NCBI GenBank assembly: GCA_010909165.1 | Contig: MU008155.1 | Location: 930,001 to 994,000 of the forward strand | Direction of reading: 5' to 3' | Length of the DNA stretch: 64,000 bases | Source of the DNA: Anthoceros angustus | Lineage: Eukaryota; Streptophyta; Anthocerotopsida; Anthocerotales; Anthocerotaceae | Shown here: positions 1 to 11,529 of the stretch, piece by piece | Position numbering within the stretch: the first letter of the stretch is position 1 | How the letters are laid out: each line of letters starts with the position of its first letter | Position numbers and translations under genes: made by a program | The notes under the pieces: generated by a model | Told to the model about the DNA's origin: nothing | Database searches by the model: none | What the model saw: the letters and a program-made list of their open reading frames with translations, nothing else

Positions 1-2404
1 AAGACGATGAGGGACGAAGATGATGCATACAAATGTAACAAAGTCGATAATGTAACGCACATCTTGTGCATAGCGGTTGGAAGGGAAAGTCCGGACCAAT
101 GTTGACAAGATCTTCTCAAGTGGGAGGCTTGTGAATTGCCCGAGCAAAAAAACATGTGGCGGCCGGTATGAGCAAGAAAAGCAAAGGGAAGCGCAAAGGC
201 ATCAAGACATGAAGTGTAAAGAAGGGTGTTTGTGAAACCAAAGGAGATGCATTAAGCCCCGGGCGTTGCTTTCAAGGCATTCCAACAAAGGAAAGCGAAA
301 AGAAATGCTCATCAAAAAAAAGTGTCACCGTCTCATCGATTTGAAGGGAATGTCGATGAGATTATTTTATGAAAAAGTTGCATATCATCTGTGTGGCAAT
401 GGCCAAGCACCTTGGGTGTTCATCTTCGAGATGGTGAGACAGAGTATCCTCAAGACTCCACCGACGGTTGTCGCTAGATTCCAAACGCGCTTGAGGGCAA
501 GGTAAATTCAATTTTTGAAGTGATTTGAACCATGTGTTTGACAGGGGCGGCTGACGGGCGCCTCTTGTCGGCGCCCACCGCTGTTCTTTAGCCGGGCGCC
601 GCATGCCGGGCGCCCGCCCCAAGAGGCTTGAGGGGCGCAGATGCCGACGGCCCCAAGAGGCGGCGGGCGCAGATGCCCGCCCTTTGGCCCAGCATGTGGC
701 CGGGAGGGCGCGTGATGCCGGGCCCTCCATCCTCTCTCCATCCATAAGGCCGGAAGGCCAAGGCCGGCATCTTCCGATTCAAGTATGAAGGCCGCGCCTA
801 ATGCTATTGGTTTCCCTTCATGCTCGCAAAGAATGTAAGGATATTGAGGTGTTAACAAGTGCCTCCTTTTCAACAATTCATTTATGAGGTGAACACATGG
901 AAGGGCTTAGAGGATGAGCAAAGACAACTAGCCGACCAAGACATAGAGGATGGACTCTTCAATTCACTGCTCCACATTCGAGAAAAGGTGCAATATCGTA
1001 CATGGAGATATCCTCGACATGCGATGCGTGAGGAAGAGAAGGTACTTTGTTTGTGATGGATGTACCGTGGTTTCGAAAGGCAAGGACTGGACGCTTTGAT
1101 ATTTGGCAAGTGGAAATGTTTTGCCTTCCATGATTTAACAATGTGATGTGAGGATGATAATCATGCATGGTGTTGAAGATGCCCATTTGGTGAGAGAGGC
1201 TATGCGGAAGTGGTGCCGTAAGGGGATTCATTTCGCTTGTCCGGGGACAAGACAAACGTAAACAATGACAAAGGTGGGTTCGATCGCCGGAGTGATGAGG
1301 GATGGGGTTTGAGGAAGACAAGTGACTTGCAATGGGCGCCATGTTACCGAATGCTATGCAGGCACATTTAACAATGGAAGATCGGTGATTGGCCACGATA
1401 TCGGTGAAGAAATTGTTATATCATTCACTCGACAAACTTGTCGCCCCTAAAGGCCTTTGGGGTTAATGATGAAGCTCATCAAGACATTCTCCAAAGAAGG
1501 CGATCGGATAGTGGATGCTTGTTCGTGAGTGGGACATCTTTGATGCTGTTGTCCGCCGCCATTGTATTTCTATTGAGGCCGACAAGAGGTGTGCGTAGTT
1601 CATTCCGCAACAGTGCATGGATATGAAGTATTGCATGCGTAAGAGGAGCTCACCCATGAGCCGCACCGCCGAGGAATATCTCGGGGCCAAGGAGGTTTGC
1701 GTGAGTGAAAAGAAATTGGAAAGGCTCGGATTGTGCCTCTTGTCGCCGGAGAATGAAAGAACATACGAGACCTTTTGGATGAGGGTCAACAAACACTAGA
1801 CACGGCGCCTGCATCGAAGTTGATGGGATAGAGGAAGATGATGCAGGCAATGAAGGCAGAACACTCAAGACCGGATGATAGTCGCCTTAGAAACATTACC
1901 GTCGTCACAGCGGTGTCTCGGCATGTGTGTAGCGTAATCCAGTTGATCCCGAACCGGGACACATGTAATGCCCGAAACCTAGCAGCTATCGGCCTTTGAC
2001 CATGAGTTTTTATGTGCAAGGCCACGGTATGCCGCATCCTACTATGGGTTTAGGGTAATGACTTGATGCGGCGTTTTAATAAATGTTTAGGTTTTCTCTT
2101 ACAAATACGATGGTGCGGGCCAAAAAACAAAAAGTATTTTCTATAGGTCCATTAAATAAATAGCCGTATCTTGTAAACTAGGCTTTATTGAGTCTTGCAT
2201 GCATAGTGCGGTCCATCGTTTCGTTGCTTACTTAGAGCCGAATGGTAAGGGACAAGAAAGAGGAACCGGCGATGTTTTGGAACCAGCTCATTATTCGACG
2301 GAAGAACATTATGGTGTTATTCAAAGTCACCCGGGAGAAATTGTTCACGGTAGCGGTCGAGAGAAGAGTCTAAGCTTTCATCTAATCGATGGCCCATGTG
2401 TGGA
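1..2404. other. No recognisable gene; degenerate unannotated sequence
   Basis: No reading frame here gives a family I recognise and both strands are broken by stops every few dozen codons. Short open stretches exist around 859-1056 and 1617-1799 on the plus strand, but they have no visible domain, no paired splice sites and no repeat partner that would support them. Positions 540-780 are a GC-rich island with internal duplications (listed separately). The stretch ends where the left arm of the large inverted repeat begins. It may be old transposon sequence; that is inference. Confidence 0.4.
600..690. repeat. Short GC-rich tandem duplication
   Basis: Two adjacent units of roughly 33 bp share the blocks ccccaagaggc and gggcgcagatgcc. 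They lie inside a GC-rich island that contrasts with the AT-richer flanks. No function can be read from it. Confidence 0.5.
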
Positions 2405-5239
2405 CTACGGACTTCCCTTGGGGGTTAGAAATAAGTAGGGTTTTGTTTTTGTAGGAGCGGAGGATAAAATAAGGCGGAAAAGGAGGAATAAGCATGGATA
2501 GCACTCGGGCACTCGGAGTATACTCCGGGTGAGTGCAGCGTGCCGGACCTACTATGGCGGGCGGACTACGTCGGGGTAGCAGGATAAGTCCGGACCCACT
2601 CCAGTCGCGGGATAAATGCAGTAACTTAGAAGTTGAGCCGTGAGGCGGACTAGGCGCCACGTGGGCGGCCAGTGGAGGTCGGGCATCGGTGGCAGGCCGT
2701 ACCTTGCGAGGCCGTTATAGCGGTATTCACGCCCGTGCCTTGGCGGCGTAAAACCAGTCTGTGGCGTAAGGCGAGTAAGCGGGCGTAAGGTCGAGAATAA
2801 GCCATGCGGACCTCAGCGATTCTGGACGGAAGGCGCCTTCCCGCCCGGTTACTCCCGGCGGCGAAGGAAGGTCATTGCTGACCTCGAGACAATTCTCGCG
2901 ATCTCTTGCGCTCACGGCTCTGGCGCTATCTCTTTGGCCGCACCTTCGGCGTGGTTCACTGGGGGTTGGAGGCGAGCGAGGCGCATCGTGCCCGGTGAAC
3001 TCTCGGCGGCTCGACAAGGGAGGAGGCGATGGCACCCAAAAAGCTGCGGAAGTTTGGGAGCCATGGAACCTCGTGGGCGCAACATTGTGACGGCGCTATC
3101 CGGACTTTGGGCCACTGGAGGCGGGAGAATTAGTGGAGTGGCACAGGATGTGTTCAGGATGCGGGCGTTCGGACGTCACTCTGGTCGGGAGTTCGCCGGA
3201 AGATGTTGGCGGCGGTCAACAAGGAGGTGCGGTCCAAGAACCTCGGGAGGACCAGGCGATGGACCTTGGAGGTCTGAGGCCTACAACCGCCCAAGGAGGA
3301 AGAAGGGAGTGGTGCGAGCCCCTCAAGGCGAAGGGAAGATAGGGCCGGCAAGCGATCTTTGAGGCACAGGCGGAGGACCCTGTGGTGATATCCGACTGTG
3401 GGCGGTCGAGTAAGGCGGTGGCCGGATCATTGTCCATTGGAACACTCACCAAGGTGGATCACCTTGGTGATAACTGTTAGTATTCTGCATGCGCTCGGAA
3501 GAGGCGGGCGGGAAGGATTATCTTCGCCGGTTTAGTCGAGAGGCCCAAGCTCGGGCGAAGCCCTCGCCATCAGGCATCCCCATACGATCCATGTATGGGG
3601 ACATTTGAACTCTGAGGAGGAGAGCGGCTCGGGAAAGGCGCTGCCAGGAAGTGGAGGCGAAAGGGCGCGGGGTGGGAGGCCGACCCCGAAGGCCAAGCGG
3701 ACCGGGAGGAGGGCGGGAGGGATTCGGACTCCATGTGCAGAGCGGACCCCCTCACCACCCGAAGTATGGGAGAAATTCCGCTTCCCTCTCCTCACAGTGC
3801 CCGAGGCGGCCAGTCCGGCGGGGCGGCCCGGCTCAATAGCCCCGCCACCGGCCACAACCCTGCGGAGCCCGCGGACCGAGGAGGAAGAAGGCGCAAGGCT
3901 CACCAGCCTGCACCTCGGGCCCTTACCCACCTTGCAGTGTGAAGCGGAGGAAGCGGTAGGAGGCGAGAAAGGGCCGAGGAGGCGAGGAGGACCGGCGGCA
4001 CCGGGGCAGTCTGTCGCCGGCGGAAGGGGCAAAGGCTTGCTCCGGACTCCCCCTCACCTCCTCAGCCCAGGAGAAAAGAGGCGGAGAAGGCTCGCGGCCA
4101 AAGGGCCAAGGAGGTGAAGCTCGGGAGCTCGGCCTCGGGACCTAAGGGTCTGATTAGGTCGAGAGAACCAGTCGGACTTACTCGGCTGCAGTATGGAGGT
4201 CCTTGGCGGACCGTGCTCCCTCTCGGACTTTGTGGGAGCCTCACTGGCGGCCGTGGAAGAAACACGGCGGGTCCGCTACCGTCATGGACGGTATGCTTTG
4301 GGGTCTCTGGGATGGCGAGAAGACCCGGAGGTAGAAGCCACCGGGCGCATGGTACTCCTCCGGGAGGCGGTTGGAGGGCCCGGGAGGCGAAGGAAGAAGC
4401 TCTCGGCCGGATTGAGAAGGAAGCCGGGAGGAGGAGGAAGTGGTCCATCAGAGGACTAAATTCCTTCTGGAGGAGGCGGTGAGCTAAGGAGGCCCAGCGG
4501 TGAGGACCTCTGCGGAGGGTAGGAGGCGGAAGAGGCCGGCGCAAGCGGAGAGGCTCGGGACACAGCGGAGGCCTAGACGAGCCAAGCTGAGGCTCGGTGA
4601 AGGTGGCCAGGAGGCGGAAGCCACGGCAGCGCCGCGATCACTATCGGCGTGATCGGGCCGGTGGAGAGGCGGTGGGGAGGCCAATCGAAGCGGCGGCGGC
4701 GAACAAGGGAGGGAGGCCGAGGACACCTTGGAGTTACAACTCAAGGCAGCGTCGGCGGGCGACAAGGGGTTCTCGAGAATCCAAGACTTGACGGGAGATA
4801 GGCGCCTCGGCTGCACGAAGATGGGCGAGGCGGCGGGCGGCGCGGACCGGCCGAGCCGAAGTTCGCGAGGAGATGGAGGATCTCGGACTCGGCTCCGTGA
4901 GGTGGGCGGCGGAGATGGAAGACCGCAAGGAGACCTTGGGCTGACTCAAACTACCATTGAGAGGAATGGTAGTGCGGGACATGGTCGGAGCAGCGAGGAA
5001 ATAAGCGGCTCCGGCTCTTGGCGGGCCAGTCGATGCAGCGATGGAGCAGGGGCGGGGCGTCGCGAGATGGAGAAGCTGGCGAAGCCCGCGATGCAGTTGC
5101 CCGGCCAAATGCGGAGGAGATGGCGGAGTTGCGGAGAATGGACAGCGAAAAGCGAGGCGAGACAAAAGCTGCTGGTCGATTGAGGAAAGGCGGAAGGAGC
5201 AGCTGCGTTATGGCGGCATGGCGGTGAGCGGGCGAGGAG

Positions 5240-5464
5240 TTGGGCGGGTGGAGCAACGGCGGCAGTTGCGGGAGGTGGCCGGCCCTTGCGCCTCGCGTGG
5301 CGGCCCGGCTCCACTATCAAACTGGCGGGGAGGTGGTCCAACAAGCGGCACGCTCGGCTCAGCACCTATGGCGAAGGAGTATCGGTGCTCGGGCACACGT
5401 GGAAGAGGCAATTCAACAAGTGGATTCGGACTTTGCCTATTACCACGAGCTCCCCAGGCGGTGA
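5240..5464 (+). pseudogene. 3' end of Gag-like frame in left arm
   Basis: An open frame ends at the TGA at 5,462-5,464 and carries the peptide HVEEAIQQVDSDFAYYHELP just before its stop. The inverted copy on the other arm ends in the closely related peptide DDFAYYHAEPSRP and also stops at once, on the minus strand at 9,115-9,117. That shared stop position is the main reason to think this is a real coding 3' end rather than a chance frame. Upstream the frame is alanine-, glutamate- and arginine-rich, as in coiled-coil Gag proteins, but is interrupted by indels. No zinc knuckle was seen. The function as Gag is inferred. Confidence 0.35.
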
Positions 5465-5689
5465 GGCCTCTGGGCCCCGCAAATAGGACCTGGAAGGCTC
5501 GGAGGAAGAAGGGCATGGGGCGGCACGGGGACTCTAGTGGCCTGTTTGGAGCAACAGCGTGAGGGAAGAGCCTCAAGAGGAGGCGAGGCGCGGACCCGGG
5601 GTAAGTTCACCACACTCGGGAAGGAGGTGGCCACGAAGGCGCGAAGGAGGGAGCCAAACCCAAGACAAGGGTCGGGGGGTAGGGATGAG

Positions 5690-6240
5690 GACCTAGCGAG
5701 GTCCACAGATAAGTCGGGAGGGACGGACCCCGGTAATAAGTCGGACCACAGGTCCGAACCCCGCAGGCGGACCCGGTGGACTCGAAATAAGACTCACAGG
5801 TTCGAGACTCGGGAGTCGAGGCCGGACCTCGAGGTCGGGACTCGGCGATGAGCCCCGACTTCGCTAGGGAGCGAATGGCGGTGGCCCCGGAGGACCAGGG
5901 AGGCCGAGGAGGATGCGTTGTGTGGCGGTCGTCGGCCGCCGGTAACCAACTGAGATTCGGGAGAGGAGGGTCCGCCTCGCGGATCATCCGATTAGTGCGC
6001 CCTATCGAGACGGGAGATTGGACCACCAATCCCAAGGCGGAACCGGGACCTTCCGGCCCACCACGAAGGAGATAGGGAGGAAAGGATAGTGGTAGGATTA
6101 GGGTATCTTGGCATCGGCTCGAATAGGGTGTAATAAAGGCCGACTTGGGCGTAGTATAAGAGAGTGCCACAGATAAATCATCTTTCTCTTGGTGTTGATC
6201 GCGTTCTTGCAGACCTTTGTGTCTTCTTGCTAACGTGAGT
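5690..6240 (+). promoter_or_regulatory. LTR/U3-like promoter block of left arm
   Basis: The block begins with several short imperfect repeats built around palindromes such as gacctcgaggtc (about 5,700-5,850). It continues to a TATA-like tataag at 6,155-6,160, preceded by an aataaa-like motif. The same order (repeated ggtcc/gacc palindromes, aataaa-like motif, tataag at 8,229-8,234, then ctttctcttggtgttgat) is present in inverted orientation on the other arm. This order is typical of U3-R regions of plant LTR elements; the assignment is inference. Confidence 0.4.
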
Positions 6241-6900
6241 CTGAGTCAGCGGCAGCTCGGGAGAGATTGATCGGGGTCGTGGCGGACCTAACGTGTTGTG
6301 GTGTGTGGAGGGTGACTGGGGACCCAGCCGTCCAGAGCGCGTGCCTGCGCTGAATCGGGACGTGAACGCGGAGGGACCGAGGGCGGCAGTCGCGGACGAG
6401 AGGTCGCCATGAACAAATCCGAGAGTCACAGAATCTGCTGGTTTCCCAAGACTCATGAAGTAGCGGAGAGAGGAACGGACGGAGGTGTGAGTGACTTAAC
6501 GAACTATACGGACGCCGAACTGTCTCAAACGCTTGGCTATACCGGCTCAAGTGATTGTCGGTGCAGTTAGACGGAACGGCGAATGTGCGCGCGGAAATCT
6601 GGGCAAGACGAACGCCGAACGCCGCAAATCGAGCCCCATTTGGAACCACTCTTCCTACAACGACACGGATTTCAGCGCTACCTACCGGCACCGAAGTTTG
6701 CTACTAACACCATGAAAAGCATCTCATGAATTTGTCATCCCACTAAACTTAAGTGTTTCATTTGCAATGGGCTTAAAAGCCTCTAAAAACACAAGGTGAG
6801 AAACCCTAGGTTTATCGCCTCCATCTCAAAGAAGGTCCTGGTCGCAGCTTTAGATAATTGATGGAGACTTGCCCCAGATCCCTTAGAGGCTCTTCAAGCT

Positions 6901-7714
6901 TTAGTAGTGAACGGGAAATCTCAAGAAGGGAACAGTTGAGGAGTTTGGCATTGGATTCTGTGAGGAGGTGTAAGGGACGGTGAGTTGTCTGGAAATACCC
7001 TTGGCTTTGCAGAAGTCTTGGAAGGCATGGCTTACATCCTCACCTCCATTGTCGGTGCGCAGGGTGGCTACCTGGAACTGTGAGGAAAAATTCTTGGAAA
7101 GGGACAAGGCCTCATCTTTGTGGCGAAGAAAATAGATGTGGCAGTATCTGCTCCACTCGTCCAAGAAGGTGATAAAATAGGAGTCGCCACCCAAAAATGT
7201 GGTGCTCATAGGGCCGCATATGTTCGAGTGGACAACTTCCAGCAAACGGCGAGCGCGAGTTGGCAATGGATCTTTTAAGGGTAATTGGTTCAGTTTGGTG
7301 TATTGGCATATTTCACAGAAGAAATCCTTTAATTCTGATGGGGTCTCTGTATAGGTTGGGATTAGCAAGCATGTTTAGGTATCTAGGGCTCATATGACCT
7401 GCTCAGGAGTGCCAGAGGAGTGACTTGATGGCAGGACTGGAAGAGGTACTATCTACCAGGAGTGTAGACGGCGATTGGATGTTGAGTATGTACAAGTCAT
7501 TGAATGGGAGGCCATGGGCTAGTGCTATTTGGTTAGGATCTTTGGAGTGGCTAATGATGTAGTGGTTACCTTGGAAGGTGATGAGGAGGTCATGTTCAAT
7601 TGCTAACCACGTGCTTGTGGGCGACTTTCCTTGGCGGCCTGCGGCGCACAATCTCTGGGTGTAGTAAGGGTTGGATTCCCAAAGGAATGATAAACTCAGA
7701 TTTGCCACGTTCAA
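6901..7714 (-). pseudogene. Ty1/copia pol fragment (GAG-pre-integrase and integrase)
   Basis: Read on the minus strand, the segment encodes a His-His-Cys-Cys pre-integrase zinc module (LLWHS, then AGHMS, then CEICQYTK) followed by the start of an integrase core (VHSNICGPM, FLDEWSRYCHIYF, LRTDNGGE). It is broken in at least two places: a TGA directly after LLWHS, and a frame change between about 7,370 and 7,400. The usual first catalytic aspartate of the integrase core is asparagine here (VHSN instead of VHSD). The sequence stops before the conserved glutamate region that normally follows the YTSSQN motif. There is no reverse transcriptase or RNase H. It sits exactly between the two arms of the large inverted repeat. 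Confidence 0.85.
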
Positions 7715-8179
7715 TCGTTTCTCACCTCACGCGGCCGGCGTTTCGGGACACACACATTCATCGTTCGACTAACTACTAACGTTCACGAGCAGTGGCTCGG
7801 CGTGGCCAAACGTTTAAGGACCCGTTCGGCGTCCGTATCATTCAAGTTTGTCACTCGTTCCTCTCTAGTCCGTTCCTCTCACCACTCTCACTACACTCAC
7901 CTTCGTCCTTGGAAGCCGGGTGGGCTGGCGGTCCGGACCTCCTCTATCGCTCATGACCCTCTCGTCCAGGGCTCTACACACCTCCCGGGTTCCTCCAGCT
8001 CACACGTTCCGGTCCGTCCGGCCATGGGCCTGCTCGGGCGAGCAAGGGTCCCCTGATCGCTCTTCACACACCACCACCGTTGGGGTCCCGTCACGGGACC
8101 TTGATCGGTCTCTCCGGGGGTGCACTCGATGACTCGGGACTCACGCTAGCAAAAGGCCTTACAAGGGCACACTGGGAAA

Positions 8180-8800
8180 GCAGCATCAACACCAAGAGAA
8201 AGATACTTTACTAGGCGACCTCGGCCCTCTTATACTCGCGGGGTGTCTTTATTACACTCATATTACATGGTGGCCATTTCATTGGGCCCTGGCCTACTAT
8301 CTCATATTCCGCCTATCTGTGTCGGTGGTGGAAGTTGTGATTGCTCACTGGTTCCGCCTCGGCTGGCGTGAGCTAGCACGACAGGCGCCCCATCGGATGA
8401 TCCGCGGTGGCCCTACCCCTCCGAGACTCACCAGTCGGTGGGCGGGCGGCGACAGCGGCGATCACCACTAAGTCCTCCTCCCCATCCTCTCTTGTCTCAT
8501 TGGCGGGCCCTTGTCTGGTGGGCCCTCTAAGAGATGGATTGTCGGTGGTGATTGGTGGCTCCCTTCGCTCACAGTCAGGACCTCGGGGTCCCGATCTACT
8601 TGGACCTCTAGGTCGGTCTTCTCTCTGAGGTCGGACCTGCAGGTCCAGTCTTCTTCTGAGTCAGGACCTCGAGGTCAGGACTACCGGTCTCTTAAGGTCT
8701 TCCCTCGGTCAGGACCTCGAGTGCAGTCTCGTCACTAGAGTCTGGACCTCGGGGTCCAGGACTTTCTTGAGGCCGGACCTCGGGGTCAGCCTCTTCGAGT
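8180..8800 (-). promoter_or_regulatory. LTR/U3-like promoter block of right arm
   Basis: This is the inverted counterpart of the block at 5,690-6,240. It contains about six spaced copies of palindromic gacctcggggtcc / gacctcgaggtc motifs (8,600-8,810) upstream, in the minus direction, of a tataag box at 8,229-8,234. The repeats are clearer here than in the left arm. Confidence 0.4.
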
Positions 8801-9114
8801 CAGGACAAAGTCCGGACGTGACTACAGGCTCCCCCTCCTCATTGGACTTCTCAATGGTTCACCAGGCCTCCCGTAGGTCGGGTTTCCCCGGACCCGCCCT
8901 TCTCACGGCCTCCCGGGGCCCTCCTCCCTTCCTTGGTGAGGTCAGGTGCTTACCTCGGTAGCGTGACCTTCCTGCGTCCTGCTCCCCTACTTCCCTGCAC
9001 TCTTTGTCAGTCGTCAAGCAGTGCTCCCTAAGGTCCTAGTGGGTCTTGTCTCAGGCCTTCCTCCCTCGCTCTTCCAGGCCGTCTGAGTCCGTCCACTGAG
9101 GGGTGGCGCAGACC

Positions 9115-9752
9115 TCAAGGCCTTGAGGGCTCAGCGTGGTAGTAGGCAAAGTCATCACTTGTTTGCCTCCTCCACATGGGCCCAGGCACGTACTCCCTCC
9201 TCGGAGGTGCTCCGGCGGTTAGGCGTGTTGTCCGGCTTGTGGATCGTCTCCGCCCGCCCAGCTCGCCAAGCGGGCCAGGGGAGACTCCCTTGATGCCGCC
9301 AAGGCGACCTCAAACACTTCATGCCTTTGCTGCTGCTCGGCGTCTCCTCCTCCCTTGTTGTTGTAGCTCCACCGGTTCGCGGCCATGGAGCGCTCCCCTT
9401 CCCTTAGTCGGACCAAGCGACCTCGCTCCTCCTCCGAGCCCTCATCCTCCGTCCATCCTTGGTCAGCCACTTCCTTCTCCAGGCGGGCGGTATCTCCCTT
9501 GCTCCCACCCCTCGGCTCCTTCTTGACTGGCGACGTCAACTCCTTGGATCGCCGCCTATTCTCCTCCGTCCTCAAGCCCAGAGGCAGCCTCGATCTCTCG
9601 CTCGAAGTCTTTGATTCTCCGTTGAGAATCGTGTTGCTCACGGCGCGTCTTGGGTTGCGGCTCGGTGTCCCACGCCTTCCGACTCCATCGCCCGCTCCTC
9701 TCCTTCTACTTGTTGTGCGGAGGTCCCCTATTTCCAGGGTGTTGGCCTCCAT
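9115..9752 (-). pseudogene. Gag-like frame in right arm
   Basis: On the minus strand, an Arg/Glu/Lys-rich frame at 9,219-9,752 runs towards the conserved end DDFAYYHAEPSRP and its stop at 9,115-9,117. At least one frame change lies between the two parts. The composition (charged, coiled-coil-like, no cysteines of a zinc knuckle) and its matching position in the other arm suggest a retroelement Gag. No catalytic domain is present. Confidence 0.35.
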
Positions 9753-11529
9753 TTCTCCTTCACGGCTCTTGCCTGCTTGCTCCGGCCGGCCTTGTAGTTA
9801 GCCGTGGCTACCCCGCCGTCTCCCTCCGCCGGTTCCGATCCGTCGGCGGTGATCCCATTCGACCTTAGCGCGCTTCCGCCTCCGCGCCGCCTTCACTGAG
9901 CACCTCGCCGGCTTGGTGTTGGTCTAGCCGAGCCGCCTCGGCCCGTCGCGGGCGTTCTCCGCGCCTCGCCTTCCTCCGCCTCCGGTCAGGCGCCTGCGGT
10001 CTGCTCAGCAGATGCCTATATGTGCTTCCTTCGGCCCGGCATTTGAGAGATGCCGAGGGAAGTCCGCTGGTCCCAGCGGGCTCTTCTGGTCACGAGGGAC
10101 CGCCATGCTGCTGATCCGGGCCGCCAGTCCCGGGGACGGCTAGGCTCTCAAGACCTGTCGGGTCCCACCGAGGTCACAGTCTTTATGTCCGGAGCCCTCG
10201 TCTTCCACGGCCCTTTGGCGCTAACTCCTTCTCTTGCCCAGCCTTCTCCTCCAGGGGCTCGGGAGGGTGAAGAGGGGTCGGGTGGCCCTTGCCTCTCCCG
10301 GTCCCGGGGATGCAGACTCCGGGTGGGGCTGCTTCCGAGCCTCCGCTCCTTGGCGCATCACTCGCCTCCCGTCTTGCCTCCTCCGCTCTTGCCACTCAGG
10401 TTAGGCAAGGGCACCATGGTATTTGTCCCCAGTCTTTGCGTGGTGGCAGGTCTTCTCCTCTTGATTCCCGCCGAGTTCGTGAGCTCCCATTGCCGTGGTG
10501 TTGGTCACGGCCAGGGCCCAGGCAGGCTCCGTCACGTGGCCGCCTCTTCTGTTGCTCCGTGGGGTACGAGGGAGGAGAAGGCGAGATGTCCTCCACACTT
10601 CCCTAGGTGGCGAGGGGTCAGCTCAGGCACGTGTGGGTCAGGAATCCCTCGATGCGTCCTCCTCCACGGACCCTCTTACTCCGGGGTTGGATGAGGCCTC
10701 CGCCTCCACATCACTCTTCCCCACTCCCTAGGCGGCCCTTTCCGGTCTTCGTTCTCCTCACCTCCTTGAGGTTAAGCGTGCCCACACATGGATGAAGGCG
10801 GCGATAGCAAGCGGAGTGGCTTCTAGCACCTCGGCTGCGACCTCTGTGTGGTTTGATCCGCGAAATTGTTCTCGCGATCGTGGCGTTTTCCCGCTTTCGA
10901 GGCCGTAAGGACCACCAGCAAATTGTCTCGAGTGTCCACCTTGGTAGCATATTCCGGTGGACTATAATCTTCGCCAGCGATGCACCCTCATTTAGGAGGT
11001 CCGCACGACCACCCATTTGAGGATCGCTGCGTTCGGGTCATGAGAGCATACAGCACGCCGCCTTCCCTTCACCTTCGGGGCTCGGTACTCTCCTCCACTT
11101 CCTCTTGGGGCGGTTGTAGCCGCCCTCGGGACCTCCACGGTCCACCTCCAGGAGTCCTCCGCGAGGTTCTTGGATCGGACCTCCTTGATGGCCGCGCACA
11201 TTATTTTCAGGCGTACTCTCGGACTAGGGTGACGCCGAGAAAGGTCGGAGCGGCATACCGAAAATGTCCGAGTGCCGATTCACTCCAGCTCTCCTCTCGC
11301 CTCCTCCGACCCACGGACCCAAAGTGCAGGTGGCGCTTGGTGGCTTTATGTTCGCGTTCCACCAGGTATGGCTCCTGCACCACCTCGCCGCTTTCTTTGG
11401 TCCCATCCTCAGGCTCATACGCCTGCCTTTGTTGAGACTTGAGGCTCCACAATCTCTCAAATCCCATACTCGCCCCGTTCGGCCACAGGCCAGCCGCTTT
11501 ACCCACCGAGTCAGGCCAGCGGCTGAGGG

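Larger units (their letters stand above)
2405..6560 (+). mobile_element. Left arm of a large inverted repeat, gag-only LTR-type element
   Basis: This 4.2-kb segment matches, as reverse complement, the segment at about 7.79-12.16 kb. Anchor matches are visible along the whole length. They include the outer block around aaaataaggcggaaa, the coding block ending in the residues DFAYYH (about 5,430), the promoter-like block with tataag and ctttctcttggtgttgat (about 6,155-6,200), and the inner block around acggacgccgaac (about 6,512). The arm is GC-rich and looks like a retroelement with one Gag-like frame and no visible protease, reverse transcriptase or integrase. Exact LTR borders, a primer binding site and target-site duplications were not found, so the element class is inferred. 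The arms have diverged by many indels. Confidence 0.65.

Noticed and set aside
3532-5576. Many 100-180 codon frames in the left arm
   Set aside because: Long frames on both strands are expected in such GC-rich purine-strand sequence; only the 3' end shared by both arms has support.
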